Below, one piece after another: positions 22,721 to 34,873 of a stretch of 64,000 nucleotides of DNA. The stretch comes from Oenanthe sinensis. Its lineage: Eukaryota > Streptophyta > Magnoliopsida > Apiales > Apiaceae. A program made the translations under genes and the position numbers. The notes below the pieces were generated by a model that was given only the letters and a program-made list of their open reading frames with translations, was not told where the DNA came from and made no database searches. Where the stretch lies: NCBI GenBank assembly GCA_028671895.1, contig JAPMAC010000234.1, forward strand, positions 248,001-312,000, written 5' to 3'. Each line of letters begins with the position of its first letter. Position 1 is the stretch's first letter.

Positions 22721-23246
22721 TTCCTGTTAAATACATCTAACAGAGATCCTACTGTGTTGTTTGAGTTGGTTCTTGAAAATCCCAGATCTATTTTTTTTAA
22801 GTTTGTGCCGAAAGCTTCTATTTGGTTCTTCATGAAAAGTTTATAGATCTAAAAAGTTCTGAGTCCTGGTGTAAGGAATATTTGTACAATATTTCAAAAG
22901 ATTGTACGAAAAGAGCTTTGTGGGTTTTTCTTGTGGTCAAAAATCTGATTATAAGAGAATATTTGATTGGTTGACTAGGTAACTTGAATCAACTGGTTGA
23001 CTAAACAAAAAGGTCACTTTCGAACGTCTGTCAAAAAAAAAAAGTGGACAACCTTTTGTTTGGACTTGAAAACTTTGTGGACCCTGCCACTGTTCCTGTG
23101 ATTAAAACTAACTTACTTGAATCTTAAGTGCAAAACCCATTGGATATTAAGTGTTGGATATTTAAAGTGAGATAATCAATTTTTCAAGTAAATACAATTT
23201 ATTGTAATTTGAAAAGTGTATTATCTTAATTTTAAACTTCATTAAA

Positions 23247-25796
23247 ATGGCCGCCGCACACAGATTTAAGATACCTCCTTTTGATGCACAACACTATGAC
23301 GAATGGACCGGAAGAATGAAAGCCTACCTTGAATCAATAAACAAGGTATACTTCAGAATATTGGAGAACGGTCCATACATACCCATGAAAATTGAGCCAG
23401 AGCGAATGGAAGGAGGGATACTAATACCATCCCGGTCTGTTCCTAAAGAGGAAATGGAGTTTTCAGACGCAGACAAAGAATTGGTTGGTATGGATGCGTC
23501 GTTACGCAACGTCATAATTGAATCCCTAGACTCAGAGTACTACGTTCAGATAAAGGGATTAAAAACAGCTAAAGCCATGTGGGATAAACTGGCAGTAGTG
23601 ATGGAGGGGACCGAGGAAGTTAGAGATAATCACAAGCGCATTCTGATATCTGAATATGAATCGTTCAGATGCGAGCGAGGAGAAAGTGTAACGGATGTTT
23701 ACAAACGTTACAGTAAATTGCTTATCGAGCTGAGTATAAGAGATAAAGTCTATCCACTGGCAGACTCAAATATCAAGTTTCTTTTGAATTTGCCTAAACA
23801 TATGGAACACAGGATCACTGCCATTCGAGAGTCAAGAAATTTAAACAATACTTCTCTCGAAAAGCTGTATGGTGTTTTGAAGACCTACGAGCTGGAGCAA
23901 GAACAAAATGACAAAAGAAGATCCTACAATAATGGAGAATACAAAGCGGTAAGTGAATCTGGACTTGTAGCTGAAGAGTCTACTGCAAAGGCACTTGCAG
24001 TTGTCTCATTGAAAACTGCTAATCCTGAAAGGGTGGTATTAGATATTGAAGATCCATCCGAAGAAAGTGAGGATGAATATTATACCCTTGAAGAGCTGGA
24101 CAAATTGGAAGACAAGTCATATGCTTGTATTGCTCGAGAATTTGCTCATATCAGCTTCAGGAAGCCAAGAAAAGGTAAAGGACGATTTGGTAGTTCTTTC
24201 AGCCGAAGAAGCAGTAGCAGCAGCAGAGGTAGTAGTGTAAGTGGCCGGGGAAGTTACAGCGGTCGAGGTAGTACATCTAGTAGTGGCTACAGACCTAACC
24301 TGGTAGACAAGAACAAGTTCAGATGCTTTAACTGCAATGAATTGGGGCACTTTGCAACAGAGTGCAAGAAGCCCAAATACGTTCATCCCAAGGAATCCTA
24401 TGCTGATCTGAAAAAGAAATATGACGCCTTGGTTAGCAAGCAACAGAAGGGAAGCCGGGCTTATGTTGTGACTGAAGGGAAGGGTTGGGACGAGTCTGAT
24501 GAAGATGAAGATCAGGAGCAATGTAACTTGGCTTTAATGGCAAGATCTTCAGAACAATCAGAGGTACCAATTCTAACCGTAAATGAAATGTCTATTTCTG
24601 AGTATCAAAATGAATTAGCTGCCATGACTAAAGACATGTACAATCTCCAACTAAATCTAATCGCTGTTAATGAGGAAAATGCTAAACTCTCCCTTAAGAA
24701 TAGACTTCTCGAGGCCAAGGTAGAGGGATTAGAATCAGGAGAAAGTAAAGAAAGGCAGTTAATGAATCAGGTAGACGTTTTAGAACACAAGCTTAAGATT
24801 AGGGAAGACCTTAACGAAGAACTTAAGAATGAATTAGCTGAGCTTAAGATAACATGTCAATCTTTTAAAGAAGCCGCTAATAAAGTTTTCGTAGAAAGGG
24901 ACATGTACATGAAACTGGCAGGCAAGAGTAAAAATGAAAAAGTAAACATAGGACTTGACTACACACAGAAAAAGAAAAATAGGGCTGCTGAGTTGTTAGA
25001 GCCAGTGTTAGTCAAAGAAGATGTGCCTGAGGTTCTAGTGAATGTTAGAAAACCTATCTTTAAGCAGTTTGAGCCTAGGACCATAGATCCTGTTGCTATT
25101 AAAATTGAACATGAGATTAAAATGGAAAAAGATTCAGAAGAAAAAGTAGTAGAACCTACAACTTCTAAGAGAGCGAGTAAGATTGCTTACGCTAAGAGAG
25201 GTGTAGGAACCAAGGAGGCTAAGACGGTGTCATATAAACAATGGGTAGCAAGGTCAGAACAAATGAAAACACCTGTTGAGGCAGTTAAAACTGAACCTGT
25301 ATCTGTATCTACATCTATACGAGCTAGGAAGGCATCCTATATCTGTAATCAAACTGATCATTTGTCTTACTATTGCCCATCCTATGTAGAGGAAGAAAAA
25401 CCTGTTGGTTGTAATACCATGCCTGCAACTACTGCTTTGCCTAACATGTATGCAAATCATGCCAAATGCAATAATCCTAATTGTATGTCATGTGCTGTAA
25501 ACATCATGCATGCTTATTTTAATTTGATGAATACTGCTAGTGCATCTGTTGAACATAAATCTAGTAGTAGTAAGAAAAAGCATGCTGGGTCAAAGACTAA
25601 GACTTCAAGTCCTCCTAAAGTTAGGAGTGACCAGTCTACTCCCAAACTTGACAAACCAGTCAAGGTTGACAAGGGAAAAGACAAAGTCAAGATGGATGCC
25701 CCTGATGGCAACCAGGCAAAGCCTTCTATATCTGATAAGAAAAAGAAAATTATTGATGTCGGGCCCAAACATCATTGGGTTCCGAAGAACGCCTAA
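23247..25796 (+). CDS. gag: Element C Gag polyprotein, open
   Basis: This 849-codon frame starts with [13 protein letters not shown] at an ATG in the context AAAATGGCC. It is colinear with B's Gag but only moderately similar. The capsid part ([20 protein letters not shown], then [17 protein letters not shown]) spans residues 1-230. A Ser/Gly/Arg-rich stretch lies near 310-345. The zinc knuckle [14 protein letters not shown] is near residue 359 and coiled-coil segments lie near 460-560. The expected second knuckle reads [14 protein letters not shown]: its first cysteine is missing, so it probably binds no zinc. The protein ends HHWVPKNA. It has no S-x-D block, unlike B. Confidence 0.9.
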   Translation: MAAAHRFKIPPFDAQHYDEWTGRMKAYLESINKVYFRILENGPYIPMKIEPERMEGGILIPSRSVPKEEMEFSDADKELVGMDASLRNVIIESLDSEYYVQIKGLKTAKAMWDKLAVVMEGTEEVRDNHKRILISEYESFRCERGESVTDVYKRYSKLLIELSIRDKVYPLADSNIKFLLNLPKHMEHRITAIRESRNLNNTSLEKLYGVLKTYELEQEQNDKRRSYNNGEYKAVSESGLVAEESTAKALAVVSLKTANPERVVLDIEDPSEESEDEYYTLEELDKLEDKSYACIAREFAHISFRKPRKGKGRFGSSFSRRSSSSSRGSSVSGRGSYSGRGSTSSSGYRPNLVDKNKFRCFNCNELGHFATECKKPKYVHPKESYADLKKKYDALVSKQQKGSRAYVVTEGKGWDESDEDEDQEQCNLALMARSSEQSEVPILTVNEMSISEYQNELAAMTKDMYNLQLNLIAVNEENAKLSLKNRLLEAKVEGLESGESKERQLMNQVDVLEHKLKIREDLNEELKNELAELKITCQSFKEAANKVFVERDMYMKLAGKSKNEKVNIGLDYTQKKKNRAAELLEPVLVKEDVPEVLVNVRKPIFKQFEPRTIDPVAIKIEHEIKMEKDSEEKVVEPTTSKRASKIAYAKRGVGTKEAKTVSYKQWVARSEQMKTPVEAVKTEPVSVSTSIRARKASYICNQTDHLSYYCPSYVEEEKPVGCNTMPATTALPNMYANHAKCNNPNCMSCAVNIMHAYFNLMNTASASVEHKSSSSKKKHAGSKTKTSSPPKVRSDQSTPKLDKPVKVDKGKDKVKMDAPDGNQAKPSISDKKKKIIDVGPKHHWVPKNA

Positions 25797-28700
25797 CCTT
25801 TCTGGATTTGCAGGGCAGTGAACAGAAAAAGAGTAAAGTCATATGGGTGCTGGACAGTGGAGCATCAAGGCATATGACCGGCAATAAGTCCCTGCTAACA
25901 GATTTGGTGTTGAGAGCCGGCTCCGTGGTTACTTTTGGAGATAACAGCAAAGGTTACACCCGGGGATATGGCAAGATTGTCTGTGGAAATGTTATCATTG
26001 AGGACGTGTCTTTTGTGGAAGGATTGCGACATAATCTTCTCAGCATTAGTCAATTCACCGACAAGGGTTTTGATGTCAACTTTGGGAAGCATGATTGTTC
26101 GATTCGAAGCAAAAAGGATGGGAGCCTTGCTCTTAAAGGAGTAAGGAAGTCAAATTTGTTCATAGCCGATATGAATTCTGCTGATCAGTCTGAAGTCACT
26201 TGTTTCTACAGCAAGGCTTCTGCTGATGAAAGTTGGCTATGGCATAAAAGATTGTCTCACCTGAACTTTAAAGCAATGAATAATCTCGTAAGGAGAGAAT
26301 TGGTGAGAGGGCTGCCGCAGATGGAGTTTACTCCAGAAGGACTCTACGAAGCATGTGAGATGGGAAAATCGAAAAGAGCCTCGCACAAGGATAAACAAGT
26401 GAATAGCATTACCGAGCCCCTACAACTCCTTCACATGGATTTGTTTGGATTTGTTAATGTTATGTCAATGTCAAGAAAAAGATATGCGCTGGTGATTGTC
26501 GATGACTTTTCCAAATACACATGGGTGATGTTTGTGACATCGAAAGATGAAGTGCCACATGAGATCATTAGGCATGTACTGGTCATTGAAAACGTAGCAA
26601 GTCTGACTGTGAAGACTATCCGATCCGACAACGGGACAGAATTCAAGAACTCAGTGTTGATGGATTTCTGCATATCTAAAGGGATCAGACGACAGTATTC
26701 AGCACCGAGAACACCGCAGCAGAATGGGGTAGTTGAACGGAAGAATAGGACACTGGTTGAAGCAGCTAGGACAATGCTGTATGAGTCAAAACTTCCTCTG
26801 TATTTTTGGGCTGAAGCAGTTAGCGTGGCTTGTTATACACAGAACAGAACCCTGATTACAAAGGACTATAATGAGACACCGTATTATCTGATGAATAAAC
26901 GAAAACCATCTATCAAGTACTTTCACGTGTTTGGTGCCAAATGCTTTGTGTTAAGAGACAATGCACAACTTGGAAAGTTTGATGCCAAAGCAGATGAAGG
27001 GGTTTTCGTTGGATATTCTCTTGAAGTAATAGCAGCATACAGGGTGTTTGTGCTTAATGATCGCAAGGTGGTTGAAAGCCTTAATGTCACATTTGACGAC
27101 TCAAAGCTCCCTTCTATACTAAAGAAAGACAGTGAGCCCACTTCTCTAAGATTTGAAAATATGGATATTGATGAAGTGGATACAGTACCTGAGCCTGTAG
27201 TGCAGGGTAGTGATCCAATAATAAATAATGTATGTAATCAAGAGTCTAGTGTTTCGCCTATGCAAACCACTAGGGTTGAGGGATCACCTTCCGTTAGACC
27301 TGGTACTAACTCAGGGGGGGCTAGTACTAGCTCAGGGGGAGGTAGTGGAAGTGATTATAGAATAAGTCACATTCACTTACAAGATCAAGCTGAGTCATCA
27401 AGAACATTTGCTAAGGATCGTACTTGGAACAAGGACCATCCGTTTGAGCTAATCATTGGTGACCCAGATGCCGGAGTGACTACTAGACGAAAAGCTAGAG
27501 CTGAAATTGCCACCGAGAATGAATGTCTATACTCAGTGTTCCTTTCTCAATTGGAACCTAAAGTGGTGGAAGAAGCCCTAGATGACGCTGACTGGGTGAT
27601 TGCTATGCAAGAAGAACTCAATCAGTTTGAAAGGCAGAAGGTGTGGAAGCTGGTACCCAGACCAAAGAATAGATCTGTTGTTGGAACAAAATGGGTATTC
27701 AGAAACAAGCTGGATGAAAACGGACTTGTAACACGAAATAAAGCTCGCCTAGTTGCTAAGGGTTATACTCAAAGAGAAGGAATTGATTATGATGAGACCT
27801 ATGCACCAGTAGCAAGGCTAGAGGCCGTAAGGATGTTCTTAGCATTCACAGCATATCATGGTTTTAAAGTCTATCAGATGGATGTCAAGAGTGTATTCTT
27901 AAACGGTGAACTGGATGAAGAAGTGTATGTTGATCAACCTCCCGGGTTTGTCGACAGTAAATACTATGATTATGTTTATCGTCTCTTCAAAGCAGTGTAT
28001 GGCCTTAAGCAGTCTCCGCGGAAGTGGTATGAAACTCTGTCAGACTTCTTACCAGAAAGTGGTTTCACCAGAGGAGTAATCGACAAGACGCTTTTCTACA
28101 AGAAATGCAAAGATGATCTAATAATGGTGCAAGTATATGTGGATGACATTATCTTTGGGTCTGCAAATGAGAAGCTATGTGCGAAATTCGCTAAGTTAAT
28201 GCAATCGAGGTATGAAATGAGCATGATGGGAGAGCTGACGTTCTTTCTGGGTATTCAAGTTAGTCAAAAGAAGGACGGGGTATTTATCTGCCAGACCAAG
28301 TACATTCATGATCTATTAAAGAAGTATGGTCACGAAGATGTATCACAAGCTAAGACTCCTATGGCAACAGCCACGAAGCTTGACGAGGATAAAGAGGGAA
28401 AACCTGTAGACATCTCAAGCTATCGAGGTATGATCGGCTCACTTTTGTATTTAACTGCTAGCAGACCTGATATTATGTTCTCCACATGCTTATGTGCAAG
28501 GTTCCAAGCGGATCCCAGAGAGTCACATCTTATAGCCGTAAAGCGTATTTTTAGGTATCTCAAGGGAACATCTAATCTTGGGATTTGGTACCCAAGAGAT
28601 ACAGGATTTAATCTTGTTGGCTATTCGGATTCAGATTACGCAGGTTGTAGAATAGATAGAAAGAGCACTTCAGGAAGCTGTCAGTTCCTTGGAAGAAGGT

Positions 28701-29080
28701 TGGTGTCTTGGCAAAGCAAGAAACAACACACAGTATCAACCTCGACAGCTGAAGCAGAATATATTGCTGCTGGAAGCTGTGTGGCCCAAATACTGTGGAT
28801 GAAGAACCAACTCAAGGACTATGGTGTGGAAGTATCTAAGATTCCTATCATGTGTGACAACACAAGTGCTATTGCAATGACCAACAATCCTATGGATCAC
28901 TCAAAGACTAAGCATATTGATATAAGGTATCATTTTATTAGAGAGCATGTAGAAAATGGAACTGTAGAGTTGCATTTTGTGTCTACTGAACGTCAAATAG
29001 CAGATATATTCACTAAACCTCTAGACGAATCAACATTTTCTAGATTGGTTGGTGAATTGGGGATGCTTAACACTTGTTAG
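25775..29080 (+). CDS. pol: Element C Pol polyprotein, open (PR-IN-RT-RNase H)
   Basis: The frame is 1101 codons long and overlaps the end of gag by 22 bases in another frame. The conserved part begins at 25814 after TTTGCAG. Domains: aspartic protease [14 protein letters not shown]-pre-integrase [16 protein letters not shown]; integrase core with [19 protein letters not shown] and [13 protein letters not shown]_2 with [22 protein letters not shown] and YVDDIIFGS; RNase H with [21 protein letters not shown] and end LGMLNTC. All catalytic acids are present. Two oddities: the integrase zinc finger reads LYEACEMGK where B has LCDACQKGK, losing a cysteine, and the RT segment [10 protein letters not shown] has V where B has A. 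The frame is full length, but activity may be impaired. Confidence 0.92.
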   Translation: MGSEERLTFLDLQGSEQKKSKVIWVLDSGASRHMTGNKSLLTDLVLRAGSVVTFGDNSKGYTRGYGKIVCGNVIIEDVSFVEGLRHNLLSISQFTDKGFDVNFGKHDCSIRSKKDGSLALKGVRKSNLFIADMNSADQSEVTCFYSKASADESWLWHKRLSHLNFKAMNNLVRRELVRGLPQMEFTPEGLYEACEMGKSKRASHKDKQVNSITEPLQLLHMDLFGFVNVMSMSRKRYALVIVDDFSKYTWVMFVTSKDEVPHEIIRHVLVIENVASLTVKTIRSDNGTEFKNSVLMDFCISKGIRRQYSAPRTPQQNGVVERKNRTLVEAARTMLYESKLPLYFWAEAVSVACYTQNRTLITKDYNETPYYLMNKRKPSIKYFHVFGAKCFVLRDNAQLGKFDAKADEGVFVGYSLEVIAAYRVFVLNDRKVVESLNVTFDDSKLPSILKKDSEPTSLRFENMDIDEVDTVPEPVVQGSDPIINNVCNQESSVSPMQTTRVEGSPSVRPGTNSGGASTSSGGGSGSDYRISHIHLQDQAESSRTFAKDRTWNKDHPFELIIGDPDAGVTTRRKARAEIATENECLYSVFLSQLEPKVVEEALDDADWVIAMQEELNQFERQKVWKLVPRPKNRSVVGTKWVFRNKLDENGLVTRNKARLVAKGYTQREGIDYDETYAPVARLEAVRMFLAFTAYHGFKVYQMDVKSVFLNGELDEEVYVDQPPGFVDSKYYDYVYRLFKAVYGLKQSPRKWYETLSDFLPESGFTRGVIDKTLFYKKCKDDLIMVQVYVDDIIFGSANEKLCAKFAKLMQSRYEMSMMGELTFFLGIQVSQKKDGVFICQTKYIHDLLKKYGHEDVSQAKTPMATATKLDEDKEGKPVDISSYRGMIGSLLYLTASRPDIMFSTCLCARFQADPRESHLIAVKRIFRYLKGTSNLGIWYPRDTGFNLVGYSDSDYAGCRIDRKSTSGSCQFLGRRLVSWQSKKQHTVSTSTAEAEYIAAGSCVAQILWMKNQLKDYGVEVSKIPIMCDNTSAIAMTNNPMDHSKTKHIDIRYHFIREHVENGTVELHFVSTERQIADIFTKPLDESTFSRLVGELGMLNTC

Positions 29081-30137
29081 TTTTTGCTACCCATCTGTTA
29101 TAATTCAGTTTGTGTACATATTGTTGTGGTACATGAATATTCATAATTAATAATGTGTACTTAATTTCAAAGATATTTGTGTTGCATGCAACAAAAGGGT
29201 GAGTTAGAAAGTTTCATGACATTAATCTTATGATGATCTGTGTATCCATATAATTAATGTCTAATAATGTGATAGGATTTAATGCTAGACTTAATTTTGT
29301 AATGCATGATTTATTTGCTAAATTCCCTGTCATTTCAAAATTGCAAGTTTCTAAAATGGTGTGAAAATTTGTGGTGAAATCTTGTGAATTTTACATATAA
29401 ATGTTTAATTCACATAATTTCATTAAAATTTTCTAAGGCAAATCTCGATCTGTTTCTGGATCGAGATCGAGATTGACTTGCAGGATATGCTTAAAAAGTT
29501 TAAGGTAAATCTCGATCTGTTCTCATCAAGATCGACATCGACATGTAGATCAAAATGTAGATCGAGATCGACATCAAGATCGACATCGACATGTAGATCG
29601 AGATGTAGATCGAGATCGCCATTAAGATCGACATAAAAATCGACATCGAGATGTAGATCGAGTTGTAGATCGAGATCGCCATTGAGATCGACATCGAGAT
29701 CGACATCGAGATACGGATCGCGATATGTATCACGAAATCGAAACATGACTTGTCTTTTCAGTAACTTTCTTTTTAGGCGTGCAAGTATATAATATAGCAT
29801 TATATATAGACTGTTCATTATTTTACTTAACTTTCTCTCTCTCACTAGTTCAAAAAAAAAGCTGAAGCAAATACACACGCATATACATACATTCACAGCA
29901 TCTTCTTCCCTGCCATTACACCAAGTTTTTCTTGTGATTTTCTTAAACAAAAATTACTAACTGTTACGTGAAAAACATTTATCACTAAAACAAAACTCTG
30001 CCAAAATTTTGATTAAAGTAAACTGTTGAACTTTTTGCGCATATTCTACGTCATTTCTTAACATTAGTGTTCTTACAAATCGTTGTTCAGTTCTCCTGTT
30101 ATTCGAGTGAGTTTGTTTTTATTGATTTTGACATAGA
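29081..30137 (+). promoter_or_regulatory. Element C post-pol region with a second GATCGA array
   Basis: There is no coding region. About 29434-29735 is an array of ATCGAGATCGACAT-like words, starting with AAGGCAAATCTCGATC as in the LTR. TATA-like TATATATAG lies near 29800, followed by a CTTTCTCTCTCTCAC leader. The minus-strand open frames here (MSISMSIS-like) are by-products of the repeat. The region ends where element A's aORF resumes. It is the counterpart of the B and A post-pol arrays. Confidence 0.45.
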
Positions 30138-31740
30138 AGAATGACTCAATGCTTGAGGGGACAACTCAAAGTTTAGAAGATGACTATGACAGGAGTTAGA
30201 TAAGAATTGGTCTCAATCAAGGACTCAATTTCCTCTACAAAGGATGTGCTAGAAAGGAGGTTGGATGAGAAATTGCCCCATGGCACTCTTTATCACATTC
30301 AATAAAAATTTCTCAGGGATGCAAGGGGCTTCACCGATTTGGAAAAGAGGGTCTCCTCTCTTGAATCAAATATGAATGATATTATCAAGGGACAGGCCCT
30401 TCATGCACAGATTCTACAGAAATTTCTTGACAGGATGCCACCACTTCCATCTTATGATGATAATAAAAAGGGGGAGAATATAGATGATAAGGACAAGGAT
30501 GGCAGTAGTGGGAATTGAACATGAGGAGTTGGAGCTAGCAGTAGTAGCATATTTGGAGGGGTGAGTAGGAGCAGACAAACAGAAGGAAGCACGAGCAAGA
30601 GAAAATCATCAAATTATTCCAAGGATGATTTCGAAAAAAAAGAAACAATGCACAACAATTTGATGCTGACTTGGAAGCTAGGAGGATTTCTAGGGAACTG
30701 GAAATCAAAGAGCTAATTGAAAGAGAAAGGAGAAAGTTTGAGCAATTGAAGCAGAGCACAAAGTTAATGAAGAAGGCTTCTCAAACATGCAACTTGGATG
30801 ATTTCATTGCACAGTCCAAGGCTATAAATGAAAATGCAACTAAAGCTGCAAATGAAGTAATTGTTCATGCATAAAAGGTTCTTCAACTAGAAGAAAAGAA
30901 AAAAGGGAAAGTTATTATGATTGATGAGGGGAAGAAGAAGAAAGAAAAATTTTCAGGTGAAAATTTGCTACAAGGAGCCATTTCTTCAGGAAGTGCAGAT
31001 GTTGCTAGGAAAGAAAACGAGGATGCTGAAATGGCAATTCAAATGCAGTTGGAGTGGAATCAAATGGATGCAATTCAGGAACAATCCCCAAAGCCAAAGT
31101 GGCAAATCAAAATGGCCAAGAAAAGGACAATCAAGCCCCAATAATCTATTCAATAGGAGCAATCTTCAATGAAGGAAAAATAAGAAGATTCAAAAGAAAT
31201 TGTTCTTGAAGGATATGAACTGAAGGAAGTACAAAGAATAAATGAAAAAGGATTAATAGGTTACAAAACTCATCCAGCAACTTCAAATCATGAGGAGTGC
31301 ATGAGTTGGGAATATGAAGATGGACACAAAGCAACCTACCCAATGAGGTTGATTATGAAGAAGGGTTATAATACATCGAAGACAATTGTACATCTACTCA
31401 ACAGAAGATACAAGTTAAACATTACAGTTGCTCAAGAGCTGCAACATCATATCACAAAGCTGAGGAGATTGCCTGCAGAAGCTGATCTAGATCCTTCATT
31501 GAAGCTTTGGGAGTCACAAGTGAAGACTGTGGTGCTGGAACCAGTTTATGCCATGATATTCACAGATGATGAAGGAAACAAAAAGTACTTTGATATTTGT
31601 AAATATCTTGACAAAATCACAGATCAAGAAATCATTTATTGTATGAGGCAGCTTGGAGATTCAGACAGAGATGAACAGATATTGAGAGGTTCATTCATAA
31701 GGCAACTAAAGGAGAATGCTGAGAAGTGGAAGTAGATGAA
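30138..31740 (+). pseudogene. Element A aORF, C-terminal part, decayed
   Basis: From 30138 the sequence aligns with the C-terminal coiled coil of B's aORF (from about 21000), including the conserved FLDRMPPLPSYDDNKKGEN segment near 30430-30480. It carries stops (TAG and TAA near 30197-30202). Downstream it retains pieces beyond the point where B is cut: a charged helical segment (30671-30874), another (30917-31144), and an open 144-codon piece (31301-31735) that begins MSWEYEDGHKATYPMRLI. The last piece looks folded but matches nothing I recognise. A remote counterpart may exist at 56238-56864 on the minus strand. Confidence 0.65.
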
Positions 31741-31903
31741 GAAATGAACCCTGGAAAGATAGAAGCAGCCTGCAAAGTTGACAATAATGATACTTCTAAA
31801 TTTTAAGTGCTATTTAATTTCCTGATTCTATATGAATGCAATTGTATTAGGGGTTTTGTTATCATCAAATAGATTTATGCTTGTTTTTGTCACAAACATA
31901 AAT

Positions 31904-31912
31904 AGGGGGAGA
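31904..31912 (+). other. Element A polypurine tract
   Basis: AGGGGGAGA lies immediately upstream of the 3' LTR, separated by one T. It is the plus-strand priming site and fixes the LTR start at 31914. Confidence 0.85.
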
Positions 31913-31913
31913 T

Positions 31914-33026
31914 TGTTAGGAATCTATGTAACTTTGATGATAACATTAAATCTTAGAATCATGAAATTATAATTTTATTTTAACTGATCAATTGATATGA
32001 AAACTATAAATATCGATTGATCAGGAAACCATTTATCAGTTGACATGTTTATGTTAATCAACTGATAATATGGATAGTAGCATAGGTGTACTTAGTCTAC
32101 TTCAATTGATATAGCTCTTGTCGATTGATAAACTCTTGTCGATTGATACTAGAGTCGATTGATATTGATTATCAATTGATGTATAACTTAGACTGTCAAA
32201 TTGTAATTATTTGAAGACAGGAAAATTGTACAAGTGAAGGATGATCAATTGATATGGAGGCATCAACGGATAGAAGATCAATTAATAAAAAGTCAAGTCC
32301 AGTAAAGCGAAGATCATCAACTGATATGAAGACCCATCGATTGGTATATCGATTGATAACATTTATCAATCGATAAGTCAACAGCTATTATCAGTCGATG
32401 GATATCATGATCAATCGAAGAAGAATATCAGTTGATGGATACAAGGAAGAATCAATTGATATGCTTAATAACAAATTATCAATTGATATGGACAGCTCGG
32501 CAAGACATAAAACATGCCTATAGAAGACAACCTATACTGACTGTGAAGACTCAGAGTGAAGCTGTCTTTCCAAAATCGCAAACCTTTCTCAAAATAGAAA
32601 AAGGCAAAAAGGAAAGATAATAAAAGTCAATCCTAGAATAGATTAAATGTTTTATATTCTTTGTAGGAATTGTAAACATACTTGTCATATATAAACAAGT
32701 GTGGTAACATTGTTAGAGATAGAAGTTAGACAATATTTTAAGAACAATTGTTTTAAGAAAAACAGTTGTTCCTCTCTCTAACTTTGTAATCACAGCTAGG
32801 TTTCTTCATCCTAGATCATTTGAGCAAAAATACAAGCTGATGGAAAAATCAATCCATCAGTAATTTTAAATATCTTGTGTTTGTTCAAATAATTTTCTAA
32901 GTTTTAATTGTTCATATCTTAACTATTTCTTCAACACTTTCAAACTGTTAAAAACATCAAAAATGGGATATATTTGTATTCAACCCCTCCTTCTACAAAT
33001 ATAAACACTGCTTCAAGTGAATAACA
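31914..33026 (+). repeat. Element A 3' LTR
   Basis: It runs from TGTTAGGAATC to GAATAACA and closely matches 4801-5925 along its whole length, including the ATCAATTGAT array (about 31985-32490) and the TATATAAAC box near 32687. It is followed by AATAA, the target duplication. Confidence 0.9.
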
Positions 33027-33031
33027 AATAA

Positions 33032-34755
33032 TGACTATGAAGTCCAAGGAATATTTTTGCTTGAATTAAAATGTATTTTATCCAAATAAATAAGACAGTT
33101 AGGGACTTCCGGGAAAAAAACTGCATTTTATATCTAGGCAGGACTTTGTTGAAGATAAGTTGAACAAATATATTTAGAAAATGTATTAAAAAGATATTCT
33201 CTTGAAAACTTTTAAAACATACATTGTTTTGATTTAATAAAGCATTTTATGTCTCGTAAAAACAGTGTGGGAAATACGTTATTTGTTCGTCTTTAGTTTT
33301 TGACTCAAAATATACCATATATAAATTAGATTTAATTTTATCATTATTTTGATAAATCTTATCAAATTATATTTCGAGAGAAAATCATTTTTTTCATTTA
33401 TAAAACAGTTTGACCAAGTTTGACTTTCTACAACTGTCACTTCAAATAATTTACGGGAGGATTACTATATTAATTAATAACTTCCTAACCCTAATTTAAT
33501 TTATACTTAGCGTTACGGAAAAATTAATCAAAACCTACAGAAAATGTTGTATCTCACACAAACAGAATTTTTCGAATTCAAATTTTTTGTGGATCTTTAA
33601 TTATAATTGATAATTGATTTTAAATTTTATCTATATAACACAAACTTTGATATGAAAGTTTTTTTTTTGTTATTCAGCTCTTTGAAAATATTACTCTCGA
33701 ACCTTTACATCTAAGTCGTTTGATTTTTTCATGTAATTTTTGGATTTTTGAAATATAATTAAAATTAATTTTTTAATAATTTTTATTAAATAAAATATTA
33801 AATTATATTTTTATTTAAAAAATTTTGATTTTTATTATATATTAAAATATTTTGAAATTGCGTAAAAAAAATCAAACGACCTAGGATCGGAGGAATAAAA
33901 AATTTAACGACCGTCTTTGAAATTCAGTGCTTTTCCACTCGCATGTTTTTGTCCCATGTTTTGGTTTCAAGTCAACCCAACCTCAATTACCAAACACCTG
34001 TAGGGACGGGTTCCCAATCACAAGTAAACATTATTACGACTTTGTATTCATGTAAAATAATACATTATTATACAATGCGTTTGATTTTTTATACGCATTT
34101 TTAGATATTTTAACTATATAATTGAATATAACATTTTTTATTTTCTGAAAACACCTTATATAATAAATTATACAGAAAATAAAATATCGTCTTAAAAATA
34201 GGAATATAATATATTAGGCGATAAAAGTATATTATAATGATTAATTAGTTAATTAGAAATTAATTAAAATATTAATTTAAAATAAATTATTTTAATAAAT
34301 AAATACATATTTACATCAATTATACGATTTAAAAAAAATATTTATCATTAATGCATGTTTGATATTTACATTAATAATAAAATAGTCAGTAACCATTATT
34401 TAATAATTGGTGTATTCTATAAACCGAAATAAATTTTACATCCGTTATAATCTATTCCATAAAAATAAATAAATGTACTAATAAATAAAAAATATATTTT
34501 TTTTTCATAAAAACCACTATTTAATTAAAGATACCGAACAAACATTGTATGTTCTTGTACTGATAAATCTAGCACTTTGCCACTATTTGTTTTTGACTTC
34601 AGTTACTACATTTGCCTTTTACTTCATAACTAACAGATACACCTGGTCCTGGTGGTGCTACTATTTGTTACCCAGTAGTAGGAATTTAACCTTTTATCTA
34701 CCCCTGTATCTCTTGTCTTTCATTTTTGGGTTCTTGACAAAGCCATCTACCAGAT
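33032..34755. other. Intergenic DNA upstream of the PBL pseudogene
   Basis: This is AT-rich DNA with long A and T runs and no supported gene. It would include the old promoter and 5' UTR of the kinase gene. CT-rich text near 34700-34740 may be leader sequence. I see no transposon ends. Confidence 0.5.
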
Positions 34756-34837
34756 ATGGGTAATTGCTTTGCTTCTGCTGCTGCTTCTTCTGCAAAAGTT
34801 GATGCCACAAACACCTCTCATCCTGGTAATTTTTTCT

Positions 34838-34873
<36 letters not shown>

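Larger units (their letters stand above)
21460..30137 (+). mobile_element. Element C: SIRE-type copia retrotransposon with open gag and pol, 3' end lost
   Basis: It consists of an LTR ending at 22706, a PBS, open gag, open pol and a post-pol array. At about 30130-30137 its sequence stops and element A's aORF begins. Neither aORF nor 3' LTR is present. The left limit is uncertain: either TGTTGGGAATATCC at 21460 is the LTR start, giving a 1247-bp LTR, or that piece is foreign and the LTR start is lost. The coding regions are GC-richer and less decayed than A's, so C is the youngest of the three. Confidence 0.75.
4801..33026 (+). mobile_element. Element A: SIRE-type Ty1/copia retrotransposon, outer shell of a nested composite
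   Basis: The outer element is set by two LTRs of about 1.1 kb that look roughly 95% alike by eye (4801-5925 and 31914-33026). The same five bases, AATAA, flank it at 4796-4800 and 33027-33031. Inside, in order, are a primer binding site, decayed gag, a pol with a large internal deletion, the aORF N-terminus, foreign elements (tail H, B, C), the aORF C-terminus, a polypurine tract and the 3' LTR. The TSD match shows that A inserted first and that the 28-kb span grew by later insertions. Confidence 0.88.

Noticed and set aside
29423..29950. Minus-strand open frames with MSISMSIS or DVDLDVDL repeats
   Set aside because: They are translations of the GATCGA tandem array, which is open in several frames. 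There is no start context or homologue.
31914..33026. Assigning this LTR to element B as its 3' LTR
   Set aside because: It is clearly closer to 4801-5925, and the AATAA duplication pairs it with that LTR. B's flanking TCAAA does not match.
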